Positions 8,225-16,533 of a DNA stretch of 64,000 nucleotides are shown one piece after another. Location: contig NZ_RCZA01000013.1 in the NCBI RefSeq assembly GCF_006438925.1, positions 272,477 through 336,476 on the forward strand, given 5' to 3'. The notes under the pieces are model-generated. The model was not told where the DNA came from and made no database searches. It saw only the letters and a list, made by a program, of their open reading frames with translations. Within the stretch, counting starts at the first letter, position 1, and each line of letters begins with the position of its first letter. The translations under genes and the position numbers were made by a program. The stretch comes from Pseudomonas mandelii. Lineage in GTDB: Bacteria; Pseudomonadota; Gammaproteobacteria; Pseudomonadales; Pseudomonadaceae.

Positions 8225-9601
8225 ATGAACGATCTGCAACAGACCCTCGAACAGTTGCGCCAGGCGCTGGGTGATGCCGCAGTGGTGACTGGCGCCGATA
8301 TCAGTCAACGGCACTACAGCGACTGGACCGGCCATGCACCGGCCTGCCCTGCCGCGCTGTTGCTGCCGCGCACCACGGAGCAGGTCGCGAGCGCCTTGCG
8401 CATCTGCAATGACGCGGAGCAATCGGTGGTGCCCCAAGGAGGGATGACCGGACTGGCGGGCGGCGCAGTGCCTCGTGAGACGGACATTGCCCTGTCCCTT
8501 GAGCGGCTGCGCGGCATCGAGGAAATCGACCCGGCGGCGGCGACCATCAGCGTCTGGGCCGGCACGACGCTGGAGGAAATCCAGCAAGCGGTGCTCGAGG
8601 CGGGTTTTGTCTTCCCCCTGGATCTCGGCGCCCGTGGTTCGTGCCAGATCGGCGGCAACATCGCCACCAATGCCGGCGGCAATGCGGTGATCCGCTACGG
8701 CATGACCCGTGATTTGGTCCTCGGACTTGAGGTAGTCCTGGCTGATGGCCGGGTACTCAACTTGCTCAACAAGATGATCAAGAATAACTGCGGTTATGAC
8801 CTGAAACAGTGCTTCATCGGCAGCGAAGGCACTCTTGGGGTGATCACTCGTGCGGTATTGAAACTGGCGCCACAGCCTGGCGAAACCACCACCCTGCTCT
8901 GCGCCCTGCCCGATTACGCCAGTGCGGTCAGTCTGCTGCGCCGGGTACAGCGCAGCGTCGGCACGCCGCAAGCGTATGAGCTTATGTGGCAAGACTTCTT
9001 CCGCCTGGGGGTTTCCTGGCTGGAAAACCCGACCGCCCCGATGTCTCTGGATCATCCGCTGTATGTATTGCTCGAGTGCGCCAGTCCTCGGGAACTGCTT
9101 GAACAAACACTGGAGGAGGCCTTTGCCGCCGGTGAAGTGGTTGATGCGGTATTGGCCAGTTCCCAGGCCCAGGCTCGGGCACTCTGGAAGATCCGTGAAG
9201 CGACCGGCGAATTTCCCCTGCGCATGACCCCGTTGAACTTCGACGTCAGCCTGCCCATCGGCCTGATCGGCGACTTCGCCGAACGCTGTCGCCAGCGCCT
9301 GGAGCAACGCTGGCCGGGCAACCACAGTGTGTATTTCGGTCACATTGGTGACAGCAACCTGCACCTGACCATCGACTGCGCATCCTTGCCCCAGCCCGCG
9401 CCCATCCTTGAGGTCGAGGAACTGGTTTACAGCGCTGTCGGCGAACTGGGCGGTTCGGTTTCCGCGGAACATGGCATCGGCCTGCTCAAGCGCGAGTTTC
9501 TCCATCACTCGGTCAGCCTCGAGGCTCGCCAGGCGATGCAGCAACTCAAGAATTGCTTCGACCCCAAGGGCATTCTCAACCCGGGGAAAATCCTCGGCTG
9601 A
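8225..9601 (+). CDS. FAD-binding D-2-hydroxyacid dehydrogenase (GlcD/D-lactate dehydrogenase type)
   Basis: This 458-residue protein has an N-terminal PCMH-type FAD domain (PQGGMTGLAGGAVP near residue 70, NIATNAGGN near 150, GSEGTLGVITRA near 200) and a C-terminal FAD-linked oxidase domain ending in SAEHGIGLLK and CFDPKGILNPGKIL. These are the signatures of enzymes that oxidise D-lactate, D-2-hydroxyglutarate or glycolate. It begins 4 bases after the FMN dehydrogenase, so the two are translationally linked. Together they would oxidise both enantiomers of a 2-hydroxyacid to a single 2-oxoacid. The substrate is inferred from context to be D-imidazolelactate or a close relative. Confidence 0.83.
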   Translation: MNDLQQTLEQLRQALGDAAVVTGADISQRHYSDWTGHAPACPAALLLPRTTEQVASALRICNDAEQSVVPQGGMTGLAGGAVPRETDIALSLERLRGIEEIDPAAATISVWAGTTLEEIQQAVLEAGFVFPLDLGARGSCQIGGNIATNAGGNAVIRYGMTRDLVLGLEVVLADGRVLNLLNKMIKNNCGYDLKQCFIGSEGTLGVITRAVLKLAPQPGETTTLLCALPDYASAVSLLRRVQRSVGTPQAYELMWQDFFRLGVSWLENPTAPMSLDHPLYVLLECASPRELLEQTLEEAFAAGEVVDAVLASSQAQARALWKIREATGEFPLRMTPLNFDVSLPIGLIGDFAERCRQRLEQRWPGNHSVYFGHIGDSNLHLTIDCASLPQPAPILEVEELVYSAVGELGGSVSAEHGIGLLKREFLHHSVSLEARQAMQQLKNCFDPKGILNPGKILG

Positions 9602-9613
9602 GTTCAAATCCAA

Positions 9614-9627
9614 GCTGTATATACCGC
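9614..9627. promoter_or_regulatory. HutC-like operator 3 (ABC transporter promoter)
   Basis: GCTGTATATACCGC carries the same GTATATAC core (9617-9624) as the two sites near 5 kb. It lies in the 143-base gap between the FAD oxidase and the binding-protein gene, which suggests that the transporter has its own regulated promoter within the cluster. Confidence 0.6.
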
Positions 9628-9744
9628 TATGGCACGTTAACTGCTGTATCTGTAATAGATGTCGCTGTCATCGACCAACCACAACGCATAACTAGAACCA
9701 ACACATACCATAAGCCTCGCTGTACCTGATGAAGGAGTTACACC

Positions 9745-10581
9745 ATGCAACTCGATTCTCTGTTCAGTAAAAAATTCAACGGCCTTTGCATCGCCTTGGC
9801 CTTGACTGGCGCTTGCATGGCGGCTCAAGCCGATCAACTCGCCGATGTTAAAAAATCCGGTGAACTAGTGGTGGGCACCGAGCTGCAATTTGCACCTTTC
9901 GACTTCACCGAGAGCGGCAAACAGAAAGGCCTGAACGCCGAGCTGTTCGAGCAGTTGGGCAACGAGTTGGGAGTCAAGGTCAGATTCATGGACCTACCAT
10001 GGCCCAGTGTATTACCAGGGCTGGAAGCCAAGAAATTCGACGTGGTTGCAGGTCCCATCATCGTCACCAAGGCGCGTAAGGAGCGTTACCACTTTGTGTT
10101 GCCGATCGCCGAGGCCACGGTCGCGTTGCTGGTCAGCGCCAAAGACAGCCCAATCAATAAGCCTGAAGACATTGCCGGTAAAGTCGTCGGCGCGGGGAAA
10201 GGCTCGGCGCAGCTCGAAGAGCTGAAAACTTTCGCCGCCACCCTACCGAAAAAAGTCGATGTTCGTGAATACATCGACAACAACCAGGCTTACGCCGAGC
10301 TGGGAACCAAGCGCATCGTTGCAGTCGCCAACTCCCTGCCAAACATTTCCTACGTCGCCGCCCAACACCCGGACAAGTACAAAGTGGTGATGCCTCCGTT
10401 CGGCAAAAAATCCTATTTCGCGTACCTGGGGCGCAAGGATGACGACGCCAACAGTCTGATCGCAGCCCTCGATTCCGCCATGCTGAAAATGCACGATGAC
10501 GGTCGCCTCGCCGCTCTGCAAAAGAAATGGCTAGGTAGTGAAATGGACGTGCCAAAAGCTGACTTCGAGCCTACCTGGTAA
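9745..10581 (+). CDS. Polar amino-acid ABC transporter, periplasmic binding protein
   Basis: This is a 278-residue family 3 (HisJ/GlnH-type) solute-binding protein. The start is set by GAAGGAG eight bases upstream. Residues 1-29 form a signal peptide ending in CMAAQA. The mature part has the typical two-lobed blocks: GELVVGTELQFAPFDF, GLNAELFEQLGNELGV, and AALQKKWLG near the C-terminus. The ligand cannot be read from sequence; the adjacent enzymes suggest an imidazole hydroxy-, keto- or amino acid. A strong hairpin follows the gene before the permease, a common arrangement that lets the binding protein be made in excess. Confidence 0.88.
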   Translation: MQLDSLFSKKFNGLCIALALTGACMAAQADQLADVKKSGELVVGTELQFAPFDFTESGKQKGLNAELFEQLGNELGVKVRFMDLPWPSVLPGLEAKKFDVVAGPIIVTKARKERYHFVLPIAEATVALLVSAKDSPINKPEDIAGKVVGAGKGSAQLEELKTFAATLPKKVDVREYIDNNQAYAELGTKRIVAVANSLPNISYVAAQHPDKYKVVMPPFGKKSYFAYLGRKDDDANSLIAALDSAMLKMHDDGRLAALQKKWLGSEMDVPKADFEPTW

Positions 10582-10607
10582 TCAGAATATGCGGGTTCGA
10601 TGAACGG

Positions 10608-10633
10608 ATCGCCGGCTCAGCCGAGCCGGTGAT
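10608..10633 (+). other. Intercistronic hairpin after the binding-protein gene
   Basis: An 11-bp stem with one G-T pair (10608-10618 with 10623-10633, loop AGCC) sits between binding protein and permease. There is no U run, so it more likely protects the upstream mRNA or partially attenuates than fully terminates. Confidence 0.55.
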
Positions 10634-10656
10634 TTATCCATGCTGGAGGCACGACG

Positions 10657-11316
10657 ATGTTCGATTGGCCTTTATTGCTGCTAAACCTGCCACTACTGCT
10701 GGACAGCCTGCTGGTGACCCTTGAGATTTCCGTCTTGGCACTGGCCATTGGCTTTGTCATCGGCGTTATCGTCGGGAGCTTGCGTCTTTCGCCCCTGCCG
10801 TTGCTCAGACGTTTGGGTGGCGCTTATATCTTCGTGTTCCGTGGCATTCCGCTGCTGGTGCAACTGCTGTTCATTTATTACTTCCTGCCGCGTATCGGCC
10901 TGCCCAACGTTTCACCCATGGTGGCGGCGGTGATCGGTCTGTCCCTGGCGGCCGGCGCCTATATCGCTGAAATCATGCGCGGTGGTTTTCTCGCCATCCC
11001 TGGCGGTCAGCTGGAAGCCGCCGGCCTGCTTGGCCTGAGTTCAGGACAAATGCTGGTGCGCATTCGTGTCCCTCAAGCCGTGCGCCTAACCCTGCCGGCA
11101 CTGGTCAATGAAATGATCCTGCTGATCAAGGCTTCGTCACTGGTGTCGGTGGTGGGCCTGGCCGACCTGACTCGCACGGCCCAGAACATTGCGGCCAGTG
11201 ACTACATGTTCGTTCAGGATTACCTGATGCTGGCCGGCTTCTATTGTCTGATCAACATCCCGCTGGCGTTCTTCGGCGGCTTGCTGGAACGCCATCTGAA
11301 GGAGCGTACCGCATGA
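10657..11316 (+). CDS. Amino-acid ABC transporter permease (HisM/HisQ family)
   Basis: This is a 219-residue inner-membrane permease with about five hydrophobic segments. The N-terminal QP/BPD motif region is visible (FRGIPLLVQLLFIYYFLP), as is the cytoplasmic EAA loop (GGQLEAAGLLGLSSGQML...RIRVPQAVR) that contacts the ATPase. It overlaps the next permease by 4 bases (ATGA), so the two are translationally coupled and probably form a heterodimer. Confidence 0.88.
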   Translation: MFDWPLLLLNLPLLLDSLLVTLEISVLALAIGFVIGVIVGSLRLSPLPLLRRLGGAYIFVFRGIPLLVQLLFIYYFLPRIGLPNVSPMVAAVIGLSLAAGAYIAEIMRGGFLAIPGGQLEAAGLLGLSSGQMLVRIRVPQAVRLTLPALVNEMILLIKASSLVSVVGLADLTRTAQNIAASDYMFVQDYLMLAGFYCLINIPLAFFGGLLERHLKERTA

Positions 11317-11984
11317 TCTTTGACCCCACGATCATCACCAATCACCTCGCAGATATCGGCCAAGGCTTCATGGTTACTCTCGGTACCTGGTCCGCCGGTG
11401 TCGCATTGGGTCTGTTGTTGGGCTTGTTGATTGCCGTCGCCCAACTGTTCGGCAACAGCCTGGTGCGCGCGCCGTTGCGAGTGTTCATCGAGATGATTCG
11501 AAGTACGCCGTTTCTGGTCCAGTTGTTCCTGGTGTATTACGGCGGCCCGTCTTTCGGTTTGAGCCTGGACCCCATTCCGGCTGGCATTCTCGGTTTGGGC
11601 ATTTATGGCAGCGTTTATTTCGCGGAAATTTTCCGTACCGGTTTTGAGTCCGTAGCCCGCGGACAACTGGAAGCCGCCGACTGCCTGGGTATCAGCCGCC
11701 TGCAATGCATCATGCGCATTCAGATTCCACAAATGTTGGTGATCATCCTGCCGGCACTGGTCAATCTGGTCACCATCCTGTGCAAGGAAACCGCCGTGCT
11801 GTCGATCATCACCATCCCCGAACTGACCATGGTCCTCACCGGTATTGGCTCGGAAACCTTTGCCTTTGTCGAGACCCTGCTGGTGCTATGCATCGGCTAC
11901 CTGCTGCTGGTGGAAGCCTGTTCCCGGATGGGCATGCTGCTGGAAGTACGCGTTGGGCGTTTCATGCAGAAGCAGCCGCGATGA
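11313..11984 (+). CDS. Amino-acid ABC transporter permease, second subunit
   Basis: The true start is ATG 11313, overlapping the previous stop as ATGA; the frame is open 23 codons further back but that part lies inside the first permease gene. The 223-residue product has the family pattern IRSTPFLVQLFLVYYGGP and the EAA loop RGQLEAADCLGISRLQ...RIQIPQML. It ends in an ATGA overlap with a 35-codon small ORF. Confidence 0.87.
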   Translation: MIFDPTIITNHLADIGQGFMVTLGTWSAGVALGLLLGLLIAVAQLFGNSLVRAPLRVFIEMIRSTPFLVQLFLVYYGGPSFGLSLDPIPAGILGLGIYGSVYFAEIFRTGFESVARGQLEAADCLGISRLQCIMRIQIPQMLVIILPALVNLVTILCKETAVLSIITIPELTMVLTGIGSETFAFVETLLVLCIGYLLLVEACSRMGMLLEVRVGRFMQKQPR

Positions 11985-12088
11985 GTAACCTCCTTCCTGC
12001 CGCCGCGGACCTGCGCGCGAAACCAGCCCCTTCGGCGCCAATAGCCCCGCCACACTCATCCGTATTGAAAAATCAGGTGAAGCGATGA
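11981..12088 (+). CDS. Small coupled ORF, 35 residues, unknown
   Basis: The ORF starts with an ATGA overlap on the permease stop and ends with an ATGA overlap on the ATPase start, so it fills the gap between two ABC genes exactly. The product begins MSNLLPAAADLRAKPAP and is proline/alanine rich with no membrane segment. It may be a real micro-protein, or a translated linker that only keeps ribosomes moving between permease and ATPase. I recognise no family. Confidence 0.4.
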   Translation: MSNLLPAAADLRAKPAPSAPIAPPHSSVLKNQVKR

Positions 12089-12924
12089 AGACTTCCAAGG
12101 CACTCTCCGACAATAGCGAGCCGATGCTGAAACTTCACAACGTCGGTAAGAGCTTCGGCAACCTGCGCGTACTCAAGGGTATCGACTTGCAGGTCCGGCA
12201 TTCTGAAGTGGTGTGCCTGATCGGCCCCTCCGGCTCAGGCAAAAGCACACTGCTGCGCAGCATGGCGTTCCTTGAGGAATACGACGAGGGCGAAATTTTT
12301 ATCGAAGGCCAGCTGCTTGGCTGGATGCCGGAAACCGGCAACGGCCGCAAGCGCGCGGCACAGTCGCAAATCAATCTGGTGCGGCGCAATGTCGGCATGG
12401 TCTTCCAGCAATTCAACCTGTGGCCGCACATGACCGCTCTTGGCAATGTCAGTGAAGCCTTGTTGCGCGTGCGCAAGTTATCTGCCGATGACGCTCGGCA
12501 ACGAGCCATGGCGATGCTTGATAAAGTCGGTCTAGCCCATAAAGCCGCGGCCTATCCGGCGCAGCTGTCTGGTGGCCAGCAACAGCGCGTTGCGATTGCC
12601 CGGGCGTTGGCCATGGAGCCGCACATCATGCTGTTCGATGAACCCACCTCCGCTCTCGATCCGGAGTTGGTCGGCGAGGTGCTGCAGGTCATGAAGACCC
12701 TCGCCAAAGAAGGTATGACCATGGTGGTAGTCACCCATGAGATGGGCTTCGCCGCTCAGGTCGCCGATTCGGTGGTGTTCCTCGATCAGGGCCAGGTGGT
12801 CGCTCATGGCACCCCTCACGAAATCTTTCACAACGCCGAACAGCCGCGACTGCAGCAATTTCTGCAGAACTACCTGGATCGCAACGCCTTCTGGCAGGAC
12901 ACCAAAGAGGTTAGCCCAGTATGA
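12085..12924 (+). CDS. Amino-acid ABC transporter ATP-binding protein (HisP/GlnQ type)
   Basis: This 279-residue ATPase has Walker A GPSGSGKST (near residue 45), Q-loop VFQQFNLWPHMT, signature LSGGQQQR, Walker B IMLFDEPTSALDPE and H-loop VVTHEMGF, so it is complete. AGGTGAAGCG precedes the ATG. Residues 62-95 hold the longer insertion typical of polar amino-acid importers. It overlaps the aminotransferase gene by 4 bases (ATGA), so transport and metabolism genes share one transcript. Confidence 0.9.
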   Translation: MKTSKALSDNSEPMLKLHNVGKSFGNLRVLKGIDLQVRHSEVVCLIGPSGSGKSTLLRSMAFLEEYDEGEIFIEGQLLGWMPETGNGRKRAAQSQINLVRRNVGMVFQQFNLWPHMTALGNVSEALLRVRKLSADDARQRAMAMLDKVGLAHKAAAYPAQLSGGQQQRVAIARALAMEPHIMLFDEPTSALDPELVGEVLQVMKTLAKEGMTMVVVTHEMGFAAQVADSVVFLDQGQVVAHGTPHEIFHNAEQPRLQQFLQNYLDRNAFWQDTKEVSPV

Positions 12925-14057
12925 ATGCCAACGACCTGAATCTGTTGGCCCGCGCCGAAGTGCGTGACCTGGCCAGCTACAACGCCGGCCTCGGCTCGGA
13001 TGCGGTGCGCAAGCGCTTCGGTCTGACCCGCGTCGCCAAACTGGGCAGCAATGAAAACCCGATGGGCCCAGCACCCGCCGTTACCGCCGCAATGGCTCAC
13101 GCCTGCAGTGAAATTGCGCTGTACCCCGATGCCGGTTGCCAGGCATTACGCGCCGCACTTTCGAAAAAACTCAACGTACCGGAAGATCATTTGGTGTTCG
13201 GCAATGGCTCGGAAGATTTACTGAGCGTCATCAGTCGGGTGTTTTTAGACCATGACGATGAAGTAGTCACCGTGGTGCCCTCCTTCGGTTTGCATTTTAT
13301 CTACCCAATGGCGGCCGGTGCCCGGGTGGTAGGTGTGCCAATGACCGCCGAAGGCACTTTCGACGTGGCGGCGATGGTCGCAGCGCTCACGCCACGCACG
13401 CGTCTGCTGATGTTTTCCTGCCCGTCCAATCCGGTTGGCTGCACCCTCAGCGCCGACGAGTTGCAACAGTTGCTCAGCGCATTGCCCGCGCAGTGTTTGC
13501 TGGTGTTCGACGAGGCCTATTACGAATACGCCCGATGGGAGGCCGATTACCCGGATTGCCTGGGCTTAATTCAGGCGAGCGGCAAACCGTTTGTCCTGCT
13601 GCGAACCTTCTCCAAGGCTTATTCCCTGGCGGGCTTGCGCGTCGGTTACGGTATCGTGAGCGACCCACTGCTGGCCGATCTGATCAATCGTCTGCGCACG
13701 CCTTTCAACGTTAACCGCGTGGCCCAGGCCGCTGCGGTTGCAGCGCTGGCCGACGATGAACATCTGCAAGCCTGCCTTTCCCATGTCGCCAGCGAACGCC
13801 GGCGGTTGGCGGTCGCGCTGCAGGAGCAAGGCATCTCGACCGCACCGTCCATGGCCAACTTCCTGTACTTCAGCACCCCTTATCCTGCCGAAGTCATCAA
13901 TCAGTTACTGCTGCGTGAGGGAGTGATCATCAAGCCCTGGCGCGAAGCCGGATACGCTAATCACTTGCGGGTATCCATCGGAAGCTGTGAGGATAACGAC
14001 CTTTTCCTCCAAGCCCTGGCAAGAGTCCTTGCCGTACAAGAAACGCGGACCGACTGA
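12921..14057 (+). CDS. HisC-like PLP aminotransferase
   Basis: This 378-residue class I/II aminotransferase is of the histidinol-phosphate aminotransferase type. The PLP lysine is K232 (RTFSKAYSLAGLRVGYG). N170 (SCPSNPVG), D197 and Y200 (FDEAYYEY) and the glycine-rich GNGSEDLL motif are all present. The start overlaps the ATPase stop as ATGA. HisC enzymes bind imidazole side chains, and here the gene sits with HutH and two 2-hydroxyacid dehydrogenases rather than with his biosynthesis genes. The likely reaction is imidazolepyruvate plus an amino donor giving histidine, or the reverse; this is inference from family and context. Confidence 0.85.
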   Translation: MNANDLNLLARAEVRDLASYNAGLGSDAVRKRFGLTRVAKLGSNENPMGPAPAVTAAMAHACSEIALYPDAGCQALRAALSKKLNVPEDHLVFGNGSEDLLSVISRVFLDHDDEVVTVVPSFGLHFIYPMAAGARVVGVPMTAEGTFDVAAMVAALTPRTRLLMFSCPSNPVGCTLSADELQQLLSALPAQCLLVFDEAYYEYARWEADYPDCLGLIQASGKPFVLLRTFSKAYSLAGLRVGYGIVSDPLLADLINRLRTPFNVNRVAQAAAVAALADDEHLQACLSHVASERRRLAVALQEQGISTAPSMANFLYFSTPYPAEVINQLLLREGVIIKPWREAGYANHLRVSIGSCEDNDLFLQALARVLAVQETRTD

Positions 14058-14794
14058 TGATTAAAAATGCACCGCAAGCGCTCTATCAGCGCGCGAAGGA
14101 TTTTGTGCAAGGCCAGCTTCGCGCGGGCGTTTGGAAACCCGGCGACCTGATCCCTTCAGAGAACCGTTTGGTGCAAGAACTGGGCATGTCGCGCATGACC
14201 GTCAACCGGGCATTGCGCGAACTGACCGAAGAAGGCCACTTGGTGCGAATTTCGGGCGTCGGCACCTTCGTGGCCGAAAGCAAACCGCAATCGAACCTGC
14301 TGCGAATCACCAACATCGCCGACGAAATCATTGCTCGGGGTCACAGCTACACGTGTCGTGTCCTGCACCTGGGACGCGAGGCGGCCTCGATGCCAGTGGC
14401 CGCCGCCCTGGCGCTAACCACCGGCTCTTCGGTTTTTCATCTGGTCTGTGTGCATAGCGAAGAAGGCGTCCCGGTGCAGCTCGAGGATCGTTACGTCAAT
14501 CCCGAGCTGGTGCCGGAATTTCTGCAGCAAGACTTTGGCGAGCATCTGCAACCGGCCAGATACCTGCTGCAGGTCATCAGGCCCGATGAAATGGAACATA
14601 TCGTCGAAGCCAGCCACCCCAGCAGCGATGAAAGCAAACACATGCAAATCGATGCCAATGAACCCTGCCTGGTCCTCATGCGCCGGACCTGGAGTCAGAG
14701 CAAAATCGTCACCTATGTGCGCTTGATCCATCCCTCCTCACGCTATCGCCTGGGCAGTCGCCTGCCGGTGAATGGAGCGCATAGAGACAGTTGA
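14057..14794 (+). CDS. GntR/HutC-family transcriptional repressor
   Basis: This 245-residue regulator has an N-terminal winged helix (residues 8-72, with GDLIPSENRLVQELGMSRMT and RALRELTEEG) and a C-terminal UTRA ligand domain (about 95-235). The sequence follows HutC, which senses urocanate in the classical hut system. The start overlaps the aminotransferase stop by one base (TGATG), making it the last gene of the cluster. It is the natural candidate to bind the three GTATATAC palindromes upstream of the oxygenase, hutH and the transporter. The effector may be urocanate, the product of the adjacent HutH. Confidence 0.87.
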   Translation: MIKNAPQALYQRAKDFVQGQLRAGVWKPGDLIPSENRLVQELGMSRMTVNRALRELTEEGHLVRISGVGTFVAESKPQSNLLRITNIADEIIARGHSYTCRVLHLGREAASMPVAAALALTTGSSVFHLVCVHSEEGVPVQLEDRYVNPELVPEFLQQDFGEHLQPARYLLQVIRPDEMEHIVEASHPSSDESKHMQIDANEPCLVLMRRTWSQSKIVTYVRLIHPSSRYRLGSRLPVNGAHRDS

Positions 14795-14830
14795 GGCCCG
14801 ATGGCACTTGGACCGCCGGGATAACCCTTT

Positions 14831-14977
14831 TCAAACAGCTAAAATCGTCCCCACCAGTTCAGGTATAGCTTCGAACAGGTCCGCCACCAGGCCGTAATCG
14901 GCTAGGGCGTACAGATATTTGAAGTTGTCGACGTTCTGCATGCCACGGCCGCCGGAAACGACGATCTTCAGCGGTAA
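14831..14977 (-). pseudogene. Electron transfer flavoprotein alpha subunit (etfA) remnant
   Basis: A minus-strand frame reads KIVVSGGRGMQNVDNFKYLY, then ALADYGLVADLFEAIPEL and stop. The first block is the FAD-binding VVSGGRG motif of EtfA; the second is its extreme C-terminus. About 70 residues between them are missing, and everything upstream of the first block is gone. It is an internally deleted tail, not a working gene. Confidence 0.55.
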
Positions 14978-15124
14978 GTTCCGGACAGACCAATTCGACG
15001 AATTCTCGACTCAATACGTAGGTTGCGTTTTTCCGCGCAGTGTAGCCGAGCGCGTATCTGGCCATGGCCATGACTGAGCCAGAAGAAAAAGCAGCGCGTT
15101 TCAAACTGATGCAGGAGCACGGTA

Positions 15125-15316
15125 TTAGCGATGCTGGATGTGGCAATACATGTGGCTGAAGACATCGATCCACCGATACACGCCGGGCAGAGGACGGTGC
15201 AGCTCAGTAGGAGTCAACACGCCAAAGTTCAACCCATGTCCAAAATAGTCGACTAACGGTCCCCCCGTTGGGCACAAACCCTGCAAAAGCACTCTCGACG
15301 AACATTTGACGTCAAT
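15125..15316 (-). other. Unrecognised minus-strand reading frame, probably a gene fragment
   Basis: This open frame ends at TAA (15125-15127) and contains GPLVDYFGHGLNFGVLT and ELHRPLPGVYRWIDVF, which has the composition of real protein. It is bounded upstream by a stop and has no good start or ribosome binding site. Next to the etfA remnant it is best read as more debris from deleted catabolic genes. I cannot name the family. Confidence 0.25.
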
Positions 15317-15428
15317 CTACCGCCATACGAATTTCACGCTCAGCCCGCCCAATTGACGCAGTTCAATCGCGCAGGTCAGAGCACCACTGTGGCCGCGAAA
15401 TTTCATCCTCGCCTATAGGATCCTCGAC

Positions 15429-16097
15429 ATGATCGACCTCGCCACCTGGAATTTAAGCATCCCTGAAGGCAGCCCACCGGCCACCATAGAAACGCCTCAA
15501 CTGGCGCAAGGGTTCAACGATAAGTATTTCAATTCTGACACCGGTACCCTTTCCTTCTGGGCACCTGTGACCGGTTCCAAGACGGCCAACGCTATTTACC
15601 CACGTAGCGAATTGCGAGAAACCTATAGCGATGGAACTGTGCGCAACTGGCAGTATTCAGCCGCGGATAACACACTGCGGGCCAGTGTGGCCGTCAACCA
15701 GGTACCCAGCACCGGCAAGATCGTCATTGGTCAAATCCACAACAAGAACAGCAACGACCCCATGGTCAAGCTGGAATACCAGTACAAAACCTCCAGCTCG
15801 ACCGGAAACATTGTCGCCAAGGTGCGCATGCGTCCCGACGATGAATCGGGCCAGGTCATTACCATTGCGACGGGTGTGCCGCTCAACCAGAACTTTTCCT
15901 ACATGATCCACCTGAGCCCGAAGGGCGCGCTGGGCATCAGCGCAGCCGGAAACAACTGGAGAACCACCGTCGATCCGAGTTGGAAGACCCAACCTCTGTA
16001 TTTCAAAGCGGGTGCGTATGTGCAGGACAACACCGGCTATCCCACCGAGGGTGGAAAAGTGACGTTCAGGATGCTGGAAATCCACCACGATATTTAG
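15429..16097 (+). CDS. Polysaccharide lyase family 7 (alginate lyase)
   Basis: This 222-residue beta-jelly-roll lyase should cleave alginate or related polyuronates by beta-elimination. The three PL7 active-site blocks are present: RSELRE (59-64), QIH (102-104) and YFKAGAYVQ (191-199), giving the catalytic Arg, Gln, His and Tyr. The length is that of a bare PL7 catalytic domain. The start ATG follows ATAGGATCCTCGAC. No signal peptide is visible (MIDLATWNLSIPEG), so it is either cytoplasmic, exported by a non-Sec route, or its true start has been lost. It stands alone, between decayed sequence and the tRNA-Gly end of the putative island. Confidence 0.85.
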   Translation: MIDLATWNLSIPEGSPPATIETPQLAQGFNDKYFNSDTGTLSFWAPVTGSKTANAIYPRSELRETYSDGTVRNWQYSAADNTLRASVAVNQVPSTGKIVIGQIHNKNSNDPMVKLEYQYKTSSSTGNIVAKVRMRPDDESGQVITIATGVPLNQNFSYMIHLSPKGALGISAAGNNWRTTVDPSWKTQPLYFKAGAYVQDNTGYPTEGGKVTFRMLEIHHDI

Positions 16098-16533
16098 TCG
16101 CTTCTTGCGGGCGTCGCAGCAGCATGGAAAGCTGCCCGACTGCCGCTTGTCAATTCATTGGCAGGCGATACTCTACAGATCGACCTGACTCCGCACGCCA
16201 CCCGATTCCCTTCCTGGGGCGGCCGCCAAAAACCCTGCTCAACCACTCCTGATTATTGCAAGCGAGTCGCTTGTGATTTGCCCATCCTTGGTCACGCGGT
16301 GCGCCTCAGCATCGTCCGCTGCTGGAGCGTCGAGCCTTGCAAGCAGCAATGAGCACTCTGCCGACAACGCCCCAATAATTTAGCCTCTCAGCGTAGCGAA
16401 TTCGCTTCTGTGAACGCACGATCAATGAGCAACGCAGTACTGCCGTTTCAGACTCGGAATTCGATGTACGTTTTAATGTTCAAAAAAAACGTGGCTGGTG
16501 GTGGTTTTCAATAGCTATCGCTGGAACGAAAAA
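16098..16533. other. Intergenic, no supported gene
   Basis: These 436 bases between the alginate lyase and the tRNA terminators hold only short frames without ribosome binding sites. No integrase gene is found here, although an integrase would be expected close to the tRNA if a recent island were inserted. Confidence 0.45.

Noticed and set aside
8207..9613. 468-codon minus-strand ORF
   Set aside because: It mirrors the FAD hydroxyacid dehydrogenase gene almost end to end and lacks a ribosome binding site and domains.
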